Shown: in pieces, positions 44,184 to 55,290 of the stretch
How the letters are laid out: each line of letters opens with the position of its first letter
Numbering within the stretch: position 1 is the first letter of the stretch
Assembly: GCA_022828595.1 (NCBI GenBank)
Contig: JAKGHH010000004.1
Location: forward strand, 86,828,270-86,892,269
Direction of reading: 5' to 3'
Source: Nelumbo lutea
Lineage: Eukaryota > Streptophyta > Magnoliopsida > Proteales > Nelumbonaceae
Length of the DNA: 64,000 bases
Position numbers and translations under genes: made by a program
Notes under the pieces: generated by a model
What the model was told of the DNA's origin: nothing
Seen by the model: only the letters and a program-made list of their open reading frames with translations
The model's database searches: none

Positions 44184-44566
44184 AAGGTGTCAATGGGTTG
44201 ATTTTAGATTGGATTCATCCAGTACAAAATCAATTTGGATGGATTGGACGGATGAATAAGACATATTGGATTGGACTTAGTCCATCCATAACAAATTTAT
44301 ATTGGATTGGGTTGGATTGAGCCAATATCTGGTCCATTAATGTAAGATAAGAATATATGTGTCAATGGGCTGGGTTTGAGTTAAAACCAATTTAAATTCT
44401 AAATCAAAATGAATTTGAATAGATCAGACAATCCAGACATTAAATTGGACCGGTTCAAATTGATTTAAAACATTCATTGGATTGGATTGGACCTGATCCA
44501 TTTATAATGGACTCACATTGGACTAGATTGGATTGAACCAAATCCAGTCCAATTGAGACCCCTGAC
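44184..44566. mobile_element. hAT-like MITE rich in GGATTGGA motifs
   Basis: The left end AAGGTGTCAATGGG and the right end (from the other strand GTCAGGGGTCTCAATTGG) are an imperfect inverted repeat. Flanks CCCGAGTA (44176-44183) and ACCGAGTA (44567-44574) match in seven of eight bases. The interior repeats TTGGATTGGA and related strings. Non-coding. Confidence 0.7.
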
Positions 44567-44881
44567 ACCGAGTACATGGAGAATGGAACCAAGAGGAATC
44601 ATTTCCATGGAAATCAAATCAATTTTGATGATAGATACCTCCCCATAGATGTAGTAAGATCTAAGTCAAACTTGCCAAAGAGGTCCTCGCAATAATTAAC
44701 CTTTCGAGAGGAGACGGCCCTCCTAAACCTGTTAACATTAACACTAAGCTCCCTAAATATAACGACCTTGTTAAAAGAGGTATGGAGATGCCCTTGCTTG
44801 AACCTATGATGAAATGTTGGGCCTTAACCCCCACTTCTTTGTACACAAAGTCAAAGTGAACCTGGATTACTCGCCTGTAAA

Positions 44882-45265
44882 TAGGGGTGCAAATGGATCG
44901 GATTATGATCCGATCTGATCCTATTTGGTCAAATTCGGATCACCCTTGGTAAGATTTTTGGATCGGATCGGATCTTATGATTCGATAAGAAATTTGATTG
45001 GATTCAGATCCCCCTATCCGATCCGATCCTTTGGTCAATGAAAATAATTAAAAATGTATATATATGATGAAAATAATTAAAAAGTACTTGTATTTTTTGT
45101 TTTTTCTTTATTTAAATTGTGTATATTTTATTTTTTCTTTTAATAATTTATTAATTTTTAAAGAAAATAAGTCGGATCAAATCACATTTGAAGATCAGAT
45201 AGGATTAAAATTCAGATCGAGTCCAATCAGATCCGATTAGATCTTCGGATCAGATTCGAATATAC
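44882..45265. mobile_element. hAT-like MITE rich in GGATCGGATC motifs
   Basis: Starts TAGGGGTGCAAATGGATCGG. The right part has GATCCGATTAGATC and GGATCAGATTCGAATATACC. Candidate target duplications CCTGTAAA and CCTGAGAA agree in six of eight, so the right boundary is uncertain. Confidence 0.55.
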
Positions 45266-45289
45266 CCTGAGAAGTTTTTTGTCGGAATA

Positions 45290-45445
45290 GAAGTTTTCTA
45301 TAGCAACACCTCAAGAAGTTCTCCAATTTTCTTAGCCAACATTGTACTAGTACGAAAGAAGGACAAAATACGATGTTGCATGGATTTTTGGGATCTGAAC
45401 AAGGTTTACACCTAGGATGAATTTCTCTTACCGAATATCAGTGTA
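45290..45445 (+). pseudogene. Ty3/gypsy reverse transcriptase fragment
   Basis: Frame IFLANIVLVRKKDKIRCCMDFWDLNK is the conserved RT start of plant gypsy elements (W-x-A-N-x-V-x-V-x-K-K and C-x-D-F-x-D-L-N-K). It has a TAG soon after (45415-45417) and ends near LLPNIS, where a further hAT-like left end (AGAGGTGTAAATCGGGCC, about 45445) begins. Confidence 0.75.
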
Positions 45446-47220
45446 GAGGTGTAAATCGGGCCATGCTGCCTGCGACCCGATACGAACTTGGACCGGCTTG
45501 GCACGATGATCTGTGGGCCATGCCAGGCCCGGCACGATCATGCAGGCCGTGTTGGGCCTAGGGTTTTAGGTCTATGGGCAGATACAATTGGAACACAAAT
45601 GGACAAAAAGAATGTCTTCAATTGTAAAAGGCTCTTTGAATGTAGCAGGGAGGTCTTCTTGGCTTCAAGCGTTCAACGAAAACACTTTTGATGGTAGTAA
45701 TTTGAAGGAAAAATCTTCAATACAAAAATTCTTCAATCGATGTATCATGGAGTTGCAGCAATTTCGAAGCTTCTAATCATTATAGAACCAGAATCCTTGC
45801 TATTTCTTCCTGCAATAAGAAAAGCCAAACAAAAGAAAACTTTGGACGGGGTGTTGAAGGGAGGAGCCAAATGGGAGCAGGAGCCCCAAAAAGGGGGAAG
45901 AAAAAAATGTTTGAAGGATTTTAGTTGCAGCAGTTTTGAGGGCTGTAACCTTGGTTTTGGTGCAGCATTTCCTCTTTTTTTTTTGTCAAAAGAAAGGGAG
46001 TCAGAGAGCTGCCGGAGGGCGAGAGTAAACCGCCCACCATCTCCTTTTATATTGAATTGACTTTGTTTCAAGAGTCTGCCCATATCTTCATTAAAAACCA
46101 GACATTTAATTTGAGAGAATCGGCTAGTTGGCAAAGGTTTGACTCCAAGATTTCAAGGATCTTGCACATTCGACTAAATTAACCAACTTTATTTCCCTTT
46201 TTAGGGATCTTAATCTAAGATTGGTATTCAATTTGACTCCACTAGGCTGACTGATTTGTTAAATTTTTTGAAATGTGCCGATTTAAATGAAGCTCAACAT
46301 GGCGGGGATTCTATTTGTTGATGGGCTGGTGGGGTAATTCACCCTTGGGCTGAAGGATTAGTGGGCCCCTATGATGGGCTGAACAAGCAGCCATTTGTTG
46401 AGTCATCTCTCTTTATATATATATTAATTAACAAATGCCCCCAAATCGATGATGGGCTGAAGGATTATTGGATTCACTTTCTATCTTTATTAATTTCCTT
46501 CCTTCTCACTTTCCCTTTTTCCTCCCTCTCTTTTTTTTTTTTTTTTGATTCGTGAGGAGCCTATTTATATTGTTAGGCATTAGAGCTCCCCAAAAGTATA
46601 AACTTCATGTTAAAGTATAGAAAATCAACATATTCCAACATATTCATGAGAAGAAAAAGAAGAAAGAAAAGAAAATTTAAAAAAATATATATAAGGGCTG
46701 AACCCCTATTTCTGTTATAGGAAAAGAATAAAAGAAAAGGTGGACAACATTTTAGTATATAAACACACAAAATTAGTAAAGAAAAATAAGAAAATGTGTT
46801 GATTGGACAACATTTTATGTTCTTCCTTGCTTATTGGTTCAGGTTTTGAACTGTAACAAATAAGAAAATAATAAAAAGAAATTTGTATATAAACACAAAA
46901 AATGAATATTTTAGTTTAAAAATGCCTTTTTTATAATTATAACCTCAAAAAAATTAAGAATATAAAAGTTTTTTATGACACACTATAAAAAACTACTTGG
47001 CGATTAGGCGAGGCGAGGGAAGCCTCCAAGGGCGCCTTGTCACCTAGGCATCACCTTGACAACTATGGCAGAAGCCTTGATAGATGTGCAAACCCTTGCA
47101 TCCAAAGGAAATAGTTAAATCAATTATAGTGGGGAAAAGAACATAACTTCTGATTAAAGCTAATCCAAATTTTGACTGCTTCCCAATAAAGAGGTAAAAT
47201 AAGCCCAAAAAAGAGTGTAC
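45446..47220. other. Intergenic DNA with repeat scraps
   Basis: Starts with the GGCCATGCC/GGCACGAT-rich end of a hAT-like element lacking a right end. Overlapping frames at 45740-46134 on both strands have no recognised motif. T-rich run near 46529-46546. At about 46985-47068 is a GGCGAGGCGAGG..GCGCCTTGTCACCTAGGC stretch ending TTGACAACTATGGCAG, the form of a common plant MITE-like repeat. Confidence 0.45.
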
Positions 47221-48080
47221 CTGAAGTTTCTTTGTAACTATACTAATTGCCTCTTCGGATGCTCTCTTGCAATCATGGAAGGATGAGTCCCCATATGCCT
47301 AGAGAAGAAAACAATAAGAACTATCTTTCTCATGAACGAGAAAATTTAAGTTAAACAAAAATAGAATGCAAAGGGGGAAAAAGGAAAAACAAGTCAAAAA
47401 AATTAACCTTAAAAATTGGTGTGGCTCCAGTAAAAAACTTGACTGCATCTGCATAAGCTTCTGATTTGATACACTTTCCAAGTCGACTGGGAAGATCATA
47501 AATGAACTGCTCTTTTCCACAAAACATGAAATCTCTAGTGACTCATACATGGCCAACAGGTCAAAACTTGCATGAACTATCAGATATGAGAAAAAGACAG
47601 CCCATAGCGTGATGTCTTATCTAAGGATAAGCCCTGATGCAGCATGTGGATAAAAATACAGAACTTCCTTAAAGCAACACCAGATTTTGATACCAATAAC
47701 TTCTGCATAGTGCCACATAGCCTCCACTTTGCATGTCCTAGGTGAACTCTTACATGGATTATGTCATTCGAACAATTTCTTATTACAGGACCTACAAAAC
47801 AGTCATGGCACAAATAATTTTATGGTTCAATTTATACCTGTACTTTCCTTAGAAGGTTCCTGGTGCGGTGCAATTTCTCTATATGTTCTCTCTTTTCCAG
47901 AAGGGATGTGTTAACCCTATCACTTCAAGATTGCACAGACATAATCTGCAGAGGTAGGCCAAGAAAAGGTGAACGTTTTTTCTAGTTATAGAAATCAACA
48001 AGTGAAATAGCAATTCTCTAACCACCTTATCAAGGAGTTGCTCCATGTTTGTCTCCATACCTACAATATTATTTTTCATC
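47221..48080 (-). pseudogene. VPS51 gene fragment, four exons with introns, internal TGA
   Basis: Minus-strand exons in order: 48080-48026 (MKNNIVGMETNMEQLLDK), 47945-47838 (IMSVQS-stop-SDRVNTSLLEKREHIEKLHR..RKVQ), 47509-47408 (QFIYDLPSRLGKCIKSEAYA..TPIFK) and 47298-47221 (AYGDSSFHDCKRASEEAISI..KKLQ). Each is bounded by AG and GT and they join in phase, giving a colinear stretch of about 115 residues of plant VPS51, a subunit of the GARP/EARP tethering complex for retrograde traffic to the trans-Golgi. The TGA (47925-47927) sits where an Arg codon is expected (CGA to TGA). The N-terminal exon(s) and everything after KKLQ are missing. Retained introns show a DNA-level duplication, not a retrocopy. 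Confidence 0.85.
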
Positions 48081-49530
48081 CTGTAACAGAAAAAGGAGAT
48101 AAGAAACCAAACTGCAGTTTTAGGTTGATATTACTCAATCTACTTCTACTGAATAACATCTTGAAAACACAAATAGCAGACCACTCCATAAGAGTGTCAC
48201 CACAATTTTCTCCAGCAATACAAATTCAACAAAAAAATCCATAAAAACAATACACTTCTTTAATCCATTCAAAAAGAGACCAAAAACCATCTCCAAGAAC
48301 CTTTGACACACCTTCAAATCCTGGAAATAAGAGAATCCATTCCACAATCCTTCTTCCATAAAACATTGCAGTTTGATCTGTTCCTCGAGCTTTTCTTCAA
48401 AATCCTTCTATTTCTCTCTTTAAAAAAGTTGTGTTAATTCAAGTTGTTAGTGTGATGTTAATCTTCTTGCTTTCCTAATCCTATGATATTGAAGCCTCTA
48501 CACTGATATCTCTTTAAGGCCCTTGAGGCAGGCAAATCTAACCAAGTGCATGCTGGGCGTTTGGAGGCAGTGCCACTGACCATAATTTTTGGCCTGTATG
48601 TATAATGGGGTTAGTTTTATGATTTTGGTAGTTCTATTTAGGATTAGGGATGAAAAAACATTTGTATTTGTCAGTGGAAATTGTGCTTTCTGAGATCATA
48701 TCTGCAACAATTAGGGCTTCAGTTATTCAACATGTTTTATCTTTTTTCTTTTAAAAGTTAACTATTACTAGTGCATAATCACCAATAAAAGGTAACTTAG
48801 AAACATACCAAAAAATACAAGGTAATTTAGAAGTTCATAGACCATTACAGTGTGTAAAACACACAAAAATGTGTACAAAAAGTAACCCAAAAAGCAAAAT
48901 TGTAGAAGGTGCACCCCTAGGCCAAGGCTTGATGTGACCTAGTCACATATCTAGGTAAACCTGGCACACACCTTTTGAAAGGAGCTACACCTAGGTTGAA
49001 GTGAGGTGTATGTCTTAAAATGTGCCTTGCCTTTGCACTTAGGCTTGCCTTTAAAGCACAGCTAAGCATGAGGTAAGACCTGCTTTTCTCCATTGTCACT
49101 TAAGTCAACCACATTTAACCATACAACATAACATATGAGAGAGAGAAACATAATGTCCTCACTTTACAACGAAATAGGCATATAAACATGACATGCAAAA
49201 TACCACCCACACCTCCCAATATAGACTTCGTAAATTCCTCCAAAGTAAAGGCCCAATCTAGTATCATGTACCCCATGTGTACACAAGTTTCCCCAAGTAA
49301 TGATGCACCCACTAAGAATCTTATATTACTTTACCTCTTCTCAGAAAAAAAAAAATCTTATATCACTTTCCTTCCCATTTTCTCTTTTTGAAAAGTAACT
49401 GCCAATATCTTTGTATTAATATCATTGCAACAAAGCCTTATCTGAAATATACGGCTCAGCTGGTAAATGTTTTTCTACTAAAATTAGAATAAGTAAAACA
49501 TGCCATATAAAAACACCAGCAACAAATACA
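48081..49530. other. Intergenic DNA, no gene recognised
   Basis: Short frames on both strands have no motif. About 48905-49095 contains CCTAGGCC/CACCTAGG and GTGCCTTGCCTTTGCAC strings, probably a decayed relative of the repeat at 46985. I looked for more VPS51 exons upstream of 48080 and saw none. Confidence 0.45.
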
Positions 49531-49690
49531 CAAGCCCATCCTCCAAGCTGTACAAGCTTTACATTGTCAATAGGGATTCACTACACATTCCCTACCCTTG
49601 CAACACCAAGTCTAGCTAATTTATCAGATAGAGAATTATCCTCACTATTAATCCACTTTAAAAACAAAGGACAAAGGAATGCAGGAATTT
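49531..49690 (-). pseudogene. LINE RNase H scrap
   Basis: Minus-strand frame PLFLKWINSEDNSLSDKLAR continues LGVARVG, the W-x-x-x-E-x-N-x-x-x-D-x-L-A pattern of LINE C-terminal RNase H. Opposite in orientation to the LINE that follows at 49780. Confidence 0.6.
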
Positions 49691-49779
49691 TATCTCACTG
49701 AGTAGGTGACACAAACTTCATAGCCCACTTTAAAAGCAAGAGGATTTCTTTTAAGACACCTCTAACATTGAAAAGGAGA

Positions 49780-52660
49780 GTTCAGTTTGAATTCAAGATG
49801 AAGGTATCAGTTGACGTCAGGGAGACAAGTAAGATGGAGGAAAGGATGACAGTTCTTCATGCAAACTTGGTGGGAAGAATGTTGGGGAAAGATTGGGAGA
49901 ATGATAAAATTGAAATTGGGCGGCATTAGAATGGGGAAAAGAGAAGATGATGGGGGTTAGAAGATTAAACGCCGAACTTATTTTGTTCATGTTCCATAGT
50001 AAAGAGGCAGCAGAATGGGTTCTGGAATTCAAGAAGACAAGGGAGAGGGAATTTGATTAGAGATTAGACTGGTGGTATCTGGTGGCTAGCGAGCTAATTG
50101 CAGAGAGAAGTTCATACTTGTGTTGGATCGGAGTAGTAGGAATACCTCTGCACGCTTGGAGCATATTGACGTTCGAAGATTTTTTCAGGGCACGATAGGA
50201 ATAGGACCTAGGAGAAGCTCGACATGGCAAGATTGTTGATTGAGGTTAAAGGTCCTGGTGATGTTCAGGAAGCATGCTTCTGGAATTTGCAGGCAAGTTG
50301 TATGAATTGCATTTAATTGTTGAAGGTGCAGACATCACTCTCAAGCATGTAGAAATTGGCAGCGGGTCAAGCAAAGGCACTTCGAGCAACTTTGATTTCA
50401 CTGAAGAGGAGGAGATAGGAAAAGCCTCTAGAGTGAGGAAGGTTGGGGAGAGACAAGGATGCAGAACTGGGGAGTCGGAGAAGGGGAAGGAGAAGAAAAG
50501 GGTCGATCAAGAGAGAGAGAGAGAAGAAGAAGATTAGGCAGCAGAAGAGACTGAGGTGGCAGCATCCTGTAGTAGGGAAGAACAGGTGAACAATTCAGAG
50601 TTCAAAGGTTCAGGTCGGACTAAACAGGTGGGGGGTAGGGCAGATGACCTGGAGGAAGGCCAAAGGTCAAAGGGGAGTGGGAGAGTATCGGGAGTAACCA
50701 GGGAGCATTTGGTTGATAGAAGCGAGGGAGAGAATAAAGGAGAGAGGAATTGCCGGTTTAAAAGGTTATCGATAATTTTAAAAAGAGATTGAGATTTTTA
50801 AAGAGGCAGGGGACAAGACGTATTTTCGGGAATTGCCTTTTATCTACGAAAAAAGGGGCAGGTAGCATTGGGAAGATTGATCAAAAGAGAATACTAATCC
50901 TCGAAGAAGAAGGTGAATGGGTTTGGGTGGTATCGAGATACAAAAAGGGGACAAAGGTCGTTGTTCAAGGTGAAGATAGAAGCAAGAGCTTCGACTCCAG
51001 CTCAAAGGACAAAGAGGGCGTCCTAAACACAATTTTATAAAAAAAAAAAAAAGGAATTGAGTCTGAATAGCAGTAAATAGAGGTTTAAGGAGCCAGGTTT
51101 GGAGGGCTCCCTCCTTCCTTCAGAAAATACAGAAGCTGATGAGTAGCAGCCCAACAGTGGTGGAGGAGAGAGATGAACAATTATTAGGGAGTGTGTGAAC
51201 CCCCCCTGAAGGACCTGTGGTAAATGACAGCAGGATCCCTTTCAAAGTTACTCCTACAAGTGAAGAGGTAAGACCGGAACCTTCTTTCCATCCACCAGTG
51301 TCTCTTCTTTTCTCTTTTCCCCTCCTGGAGATAAAGTAGGCCTTGTTGGTGTTAGTGCGGGAAAGGAGTCCGTAAAGATTGAGGAGACAGGAGAAGGATC
51401 GAAAAGGAAAATATATAGGGAGGAAGCTAATAGAGTTTATAATAGGAGAAGGATTTCTGGAAAAAAGGAGTCTGTGGTACAAGAGCATGTTGATGGAGGG
51501 CAGGGGGAGGGGAGGAGAATCAGCATGGCAAAGGGTGAAACAAAAGAAGTAAAGAGTATAGCTGGTAAAGAAAAAAGAACAGTGGATATTGAGAGTCTAG
51601 TGGAGCGACAGGTGAAGATAGGAAAATCCCTTGGGTTGTTCTTGGGTGGAGAAGGAATATTGAGGAAAACCATAGCCAAATTCGAGGAAAGCAGAAGGGG
51701 AGAAATTAAAAAAAAAAAAAAGAAAAAGAAAAGATTGGGGAAGGTGGACAGTTGGGAGGAAGGGGCAGGGAGGGAGGACGATTTAGTTGACGAGGAGTAT
51801 AGGGGAAAATACAAGGAATTTGTGGTTGGGGGGGGGGGTGTAGGGGACAAAGCAGAATACAGAAGATGAAATTGGTTTCCTGGAATGTGAGGGGATTGAG
51901 AGAAAGTAAGAGAAGAACAATAGTTAGGAATATGTTGAGAAAATTTAAGCCTGAAGTTGTGCTGCTGCAAGAAGCGAAGTTGGAGACATTTGATCTGCGT
52001 ATGAAAAATGAGATATGGGGTGATAATAGTGGGGATTGGGCAGAGGTGAGTGCGGTGGGTCTCTCTGGGGGTTTGGTGGTAATATGGGATTCAAGAAGCC
52101 TAAAGAAAATTGGAGAAAAAAGGGGAGTGTTTTCAATATCGATCTACTTTTAGGTTGGTAGATGGGGGCTGGTTGGGTACTTTCGAATGTTTATGGTCCT
52201 AATGGAGAGGCAGCAAGAGTGGAGTTTTGGGAGGAGCTGGAGGAGGTAAGACCAGGAGGCGGGGGGAGGGGGAGGGATGATAGAGAAAGAGTAGGGATGA
52301 GAAGGTTTGCAGATTTTATCAGAAGAAATGGTTTAATTGATCCACCTTTAGGTGGTAGCAGATTCACTTGGACAAATGGCCAATCTCCTCCCATTCTGAG
52401 GAGATTGGACTAATGTTTTAAAAGTGCAAGGCGCTAAGTCTATGTTCAAGGCTCTGACTGCAGGTGAACTTAACTCCTCCTTTCCCTTCAAAAAGATTTG
52501 GTGCAGCCATATCCCAACCAGAGTCTGTTTTTTTGTATGGGAAGCTTGCTTTCAGAGATTAAATACTATTGATCTCCTGCAGAAGAAACATTTGGGAAGA
52601 CTCTCTATCTCACCTCATGTCTGCATCTTAGGTCTGAATGATGGTGAATCAGCAGATACA
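49780..52660 (+). pseudogene. LINE relic: ORF1, endonuclease and zf-RVT, reverse transcriptase deleted
   Basis: ORF1 region: LICWIGVVGIPLHAW-type motif (about 50118-50160) and LLEFAGKLYELHLIVEGADI (about 50275-50335), as in DUF4283 ORF1 proteins, then charged sequence to about 51865. Endonuclease from 51866: MKLVSWNVRGLRESKRR, VVLLQEAKLE, SGGLVVIWDS, LSNVYGPNG, MRRFADFIRRNGLIDPPLGG and SRFTWTNGQ. The central GDFN motif is missing, so part of the endonuclease is deleted. At about 52420 the sequence jumps to FPFKKIWCSHIPTRVCFFVW..RLNTIDLLQ, the zf-RVT domain that normally follows RT. Several stops in ORF1 and at 52152 and 52411. Not functional. Confidence 0.85.
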
Positions 52661-52724
52661 TCTTGCTTCACTGAAAATTCACCCATAACATCTGGCTTCA
52701 TTTCTTGAGAATGACAGGTTATAA

Positions 52725-54813
52725 TTGGGTTATATCAGAGCACATTCAAGACTTCTTGCAACAGTGGTGAGGAATAGGACTAAGCAAAAAGGAAAAAATT
52801 TATTGGCAATCTGTTTTTCATGCAGTGACGTGGCAATTCGTTATAGTCTTTCCCCACCCGTACTAGCCTCCATTTATCAAGGCCTCTCATCGACTTATCT
52901 TTCTTGTCAGCAGTTAGGCTAGTGTGTACATTTCTTTTCGACACATTTCTTATATGTGTGGCCTGGCCTGTATTTTAAGAAGGTCTATCGCAGGTTTGAT
53001 TCCCAGCAATATGCTCCTATGATTACCCTCCATGGTACTAGCAATGCATTTATGCATTCAGAGCACCCTGATAAAGAAGCTCGTTACAGTGTTAGGACTC
53101 GTCGGGATTTTCACTGGCAATTGGTCATCAACGTCCATTCGTTTGTAGATGGTAAGGAAAGGCACGGCATAGATCTTCCTCTTGAGGAGTTAGAGTTTTT
53201 GATCAGCAAAAGTCCAATATTCCTATCATGGCAGAGAAACTCCATAGTGGAATCGAAATTGTATATTCTGTACCAATTTTCTTGCCAGTTCAGATTTTAT
53301 CAAACAACATTTGGATCTCCCAACCATTAGCGAGTCAAGCTTGGCGTAGTTGAAGCCTATCATTGTTGGAGGTCTCTCTTAAGAAAAGACACTATGTCCA
53401 AATTCATTGTGCCACCACGTCTTAGAGACTCTCAACGTTCAACCACGACAAACTATTCAGGTTGTTGGTATAGTGAGGTTTTGCCAGTTCTACGACAACT
53501 CAAAATCGAAGCTCTGGCTAGTAGTGAAACGAACTTCTACCATGTTGGTCTCACTAGGGCACAAGAAGACAAGATTGTCATGAGGAATGTTCATGACAAA
53601 AAGGTGAAGACAGGGGAGGAAGTAGGATTGGAAGATGCTCAATCAAGGATGAATGTTGTTACACCTTCTACCCCTTTAAAGCGCCAACAACCCGAGAAAG
53701 ATAACCATGGTGAATCAAAAGGTGAAGTACAATAACCTGAATTCTTTAAGCATCAACAGTGAGCCAATCATGAAGATGACTCTGCTTCCAAGAGCAATAA
53801 ATTGAACAAGACCTCATCATTGACACCCCCAGTAAAAGTCGTTTGGCGAAATATGTTAAAACTAATCCTAAAGGGTTACAAGATTTACCTTCAGGAGGGA
53901 CACATACCCCTGTCTTGGTGGACTCTGGCGATGGTAGTTCATCTTCTCACTATGGCCGGTTTGCACCTATGGATTCCTAAGGTACAATTTCCCTTTCTTT
54001 CTCTCCCTTTATTTGATTGTTACTTGGTTATATCTATTTAATGTGTATCTCTCATTTCTCTCTCTTTTTTTTGTAGGTGAGAGAGTTGCAACTCCAAAGA
54101 AGGTGGTTCCATGAGCAGCCATTGGTAATCAGCAAGTGGAGACAGGCATGGGGCATGATTCCTTTGCTTCTACTGATGATGAGGATGTCAACAAGATCAT
54201 GCGTTATGCATTGGAATAGTACTTAATCAACTTCATTCAATCAATGCTCAAGGAGCCTCATGATGTGATAAGGACTTGGGTTGGCAAAAGACTACCAGTA
54301 GTTTCTCAAGTCATGAAGAAACAATTTCATGTGGAGCATATGCCTTTTGAGAGGCGAGTGGAAGTTTTCCTAAGGCACAATGACGATTACCTAGCCCACC
54401 AGCAAACCATTGAAGGGGGAGTTTCCCTTGAAGAAAAGACTTATAGAATGGAATTGATCGCCAAAAGCATTGCAAACCAATTAGTGATCCAAGTCGAGAT
54501 TCAAGTGAAGTCGAGTGATGTTGGCACCCAAGTAGAGACCCTCAAGAAGTGTCAGTGTGAGCTGTTAGAAGAGTTGTCCCACTTGGAGGATGGATTAAAA
54601 GAGTTGGAACCCACCTTGCATGATTTGCAGAGTCGAGAGGCAAACTCTATTGCTGATTTATCTACAATTAAGTTGATGGATCAGGAACTCAGAGCGATGA
54701 CTGTGATCCCTGTAGAGAAGCTTAAGACTTGCAGAGTTCTTCGAGAGGCACTTAACACGAAGGCTTCATACCTCAAAGTGTTTGACTGGATTAACTTTGA
54801 TTGCTTAGAGTAG
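52725..54813 (+). pseudogene. Plant mobile domain (PMD) ORF with coiled-coil C-terminus, antisense to gypsy element 2
   Basis: Segments: RYSLSPPVLASIYQGLSSTY (about 52835-52900), FLYVWPGLYFKK (about 52948-52985), VHSFVDGKERHGIDLPLEEL, QFRFYQTTFGSPN (about 53285-53325), SKFIVPPRLRDSQRSTTTNY (about 53398-53460), then 54244-54813 with ERRVEVFLRHNDDYLAHQ, a heptad-like CQCELLEELSHLEDGLKELE and a C-terminal FDWINF. These fit the plant mobile domain ('aminotransferase-like') found both in MAIN/MAIL host genes and in transposons. Stops at 52920, 53328 and 53733 and missing linkers mark it as decayed, though introns could explain some breaks (GT at about 54073 and 53980). It lies 3' of integrase and antisense to pol, as in gypsy element 1. 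Confidence 0.65.
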
Positions 54814-55290
54814 GTTAGGATAGTAGATTGAACCTTCGCAAACTTTTGCACTAGGCATTTAAGAGATGTCTTGATGTTTTGTTAGTTTAACTCCTTTTGA
54901 ATCATTCATGATGTTCTTGCAATGTATGATCAATTTTTTTCTCTCTTTCCTCCCTTTTTTTCTTTGGATTTAACCATTCACAATTTATACTCATGCGGGC
55001 CAGGAGTATTACATAATAATTTTTTTTATTTGATTTGGCTGTTCACAATTTATACTCATGTGGGCCAGGAGTGATACAAATGATTATTTTGTGACTGCAC
55101 CTTTTCAGGTTGCCTATGTACCCCTTAGAGGGATCAAGTCATGATGTAGTTCATAAAGTAGTTTGTACTTGCAATTTGAGGCTTAGGTCGTTATCTAGGA
55201 GCACTTAGTGGATAGTTTAGGCTAGTGTCCGGGAGCACTTCATGAATCTTCATGGATAATACCTTTTTAGGTATTTCCCATTGATAGGTC
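54814..55290. repeat. Spacer with a 65-bp direct repeat
   Basis: TTCACAATTTATACTCATG.GGGCCAGGAGT starts at 54977 and again at 55042. The rest is unassigned spacer between the PMD ORF and integrase. Confidence 0.7.

Noticed and set aside
45740..46134. Overlapping open frames of 106 and 129 residues on opposite strands
   Set aside because: Neither has a recognisable domain; overlapping antisense frames of similar length suggest chance.
48081..48400. Further upstream VPS51 exon
   Set aside because: Looked for the conserved segment expected before MKNNIVG; no frame with AG/GT borders matched.
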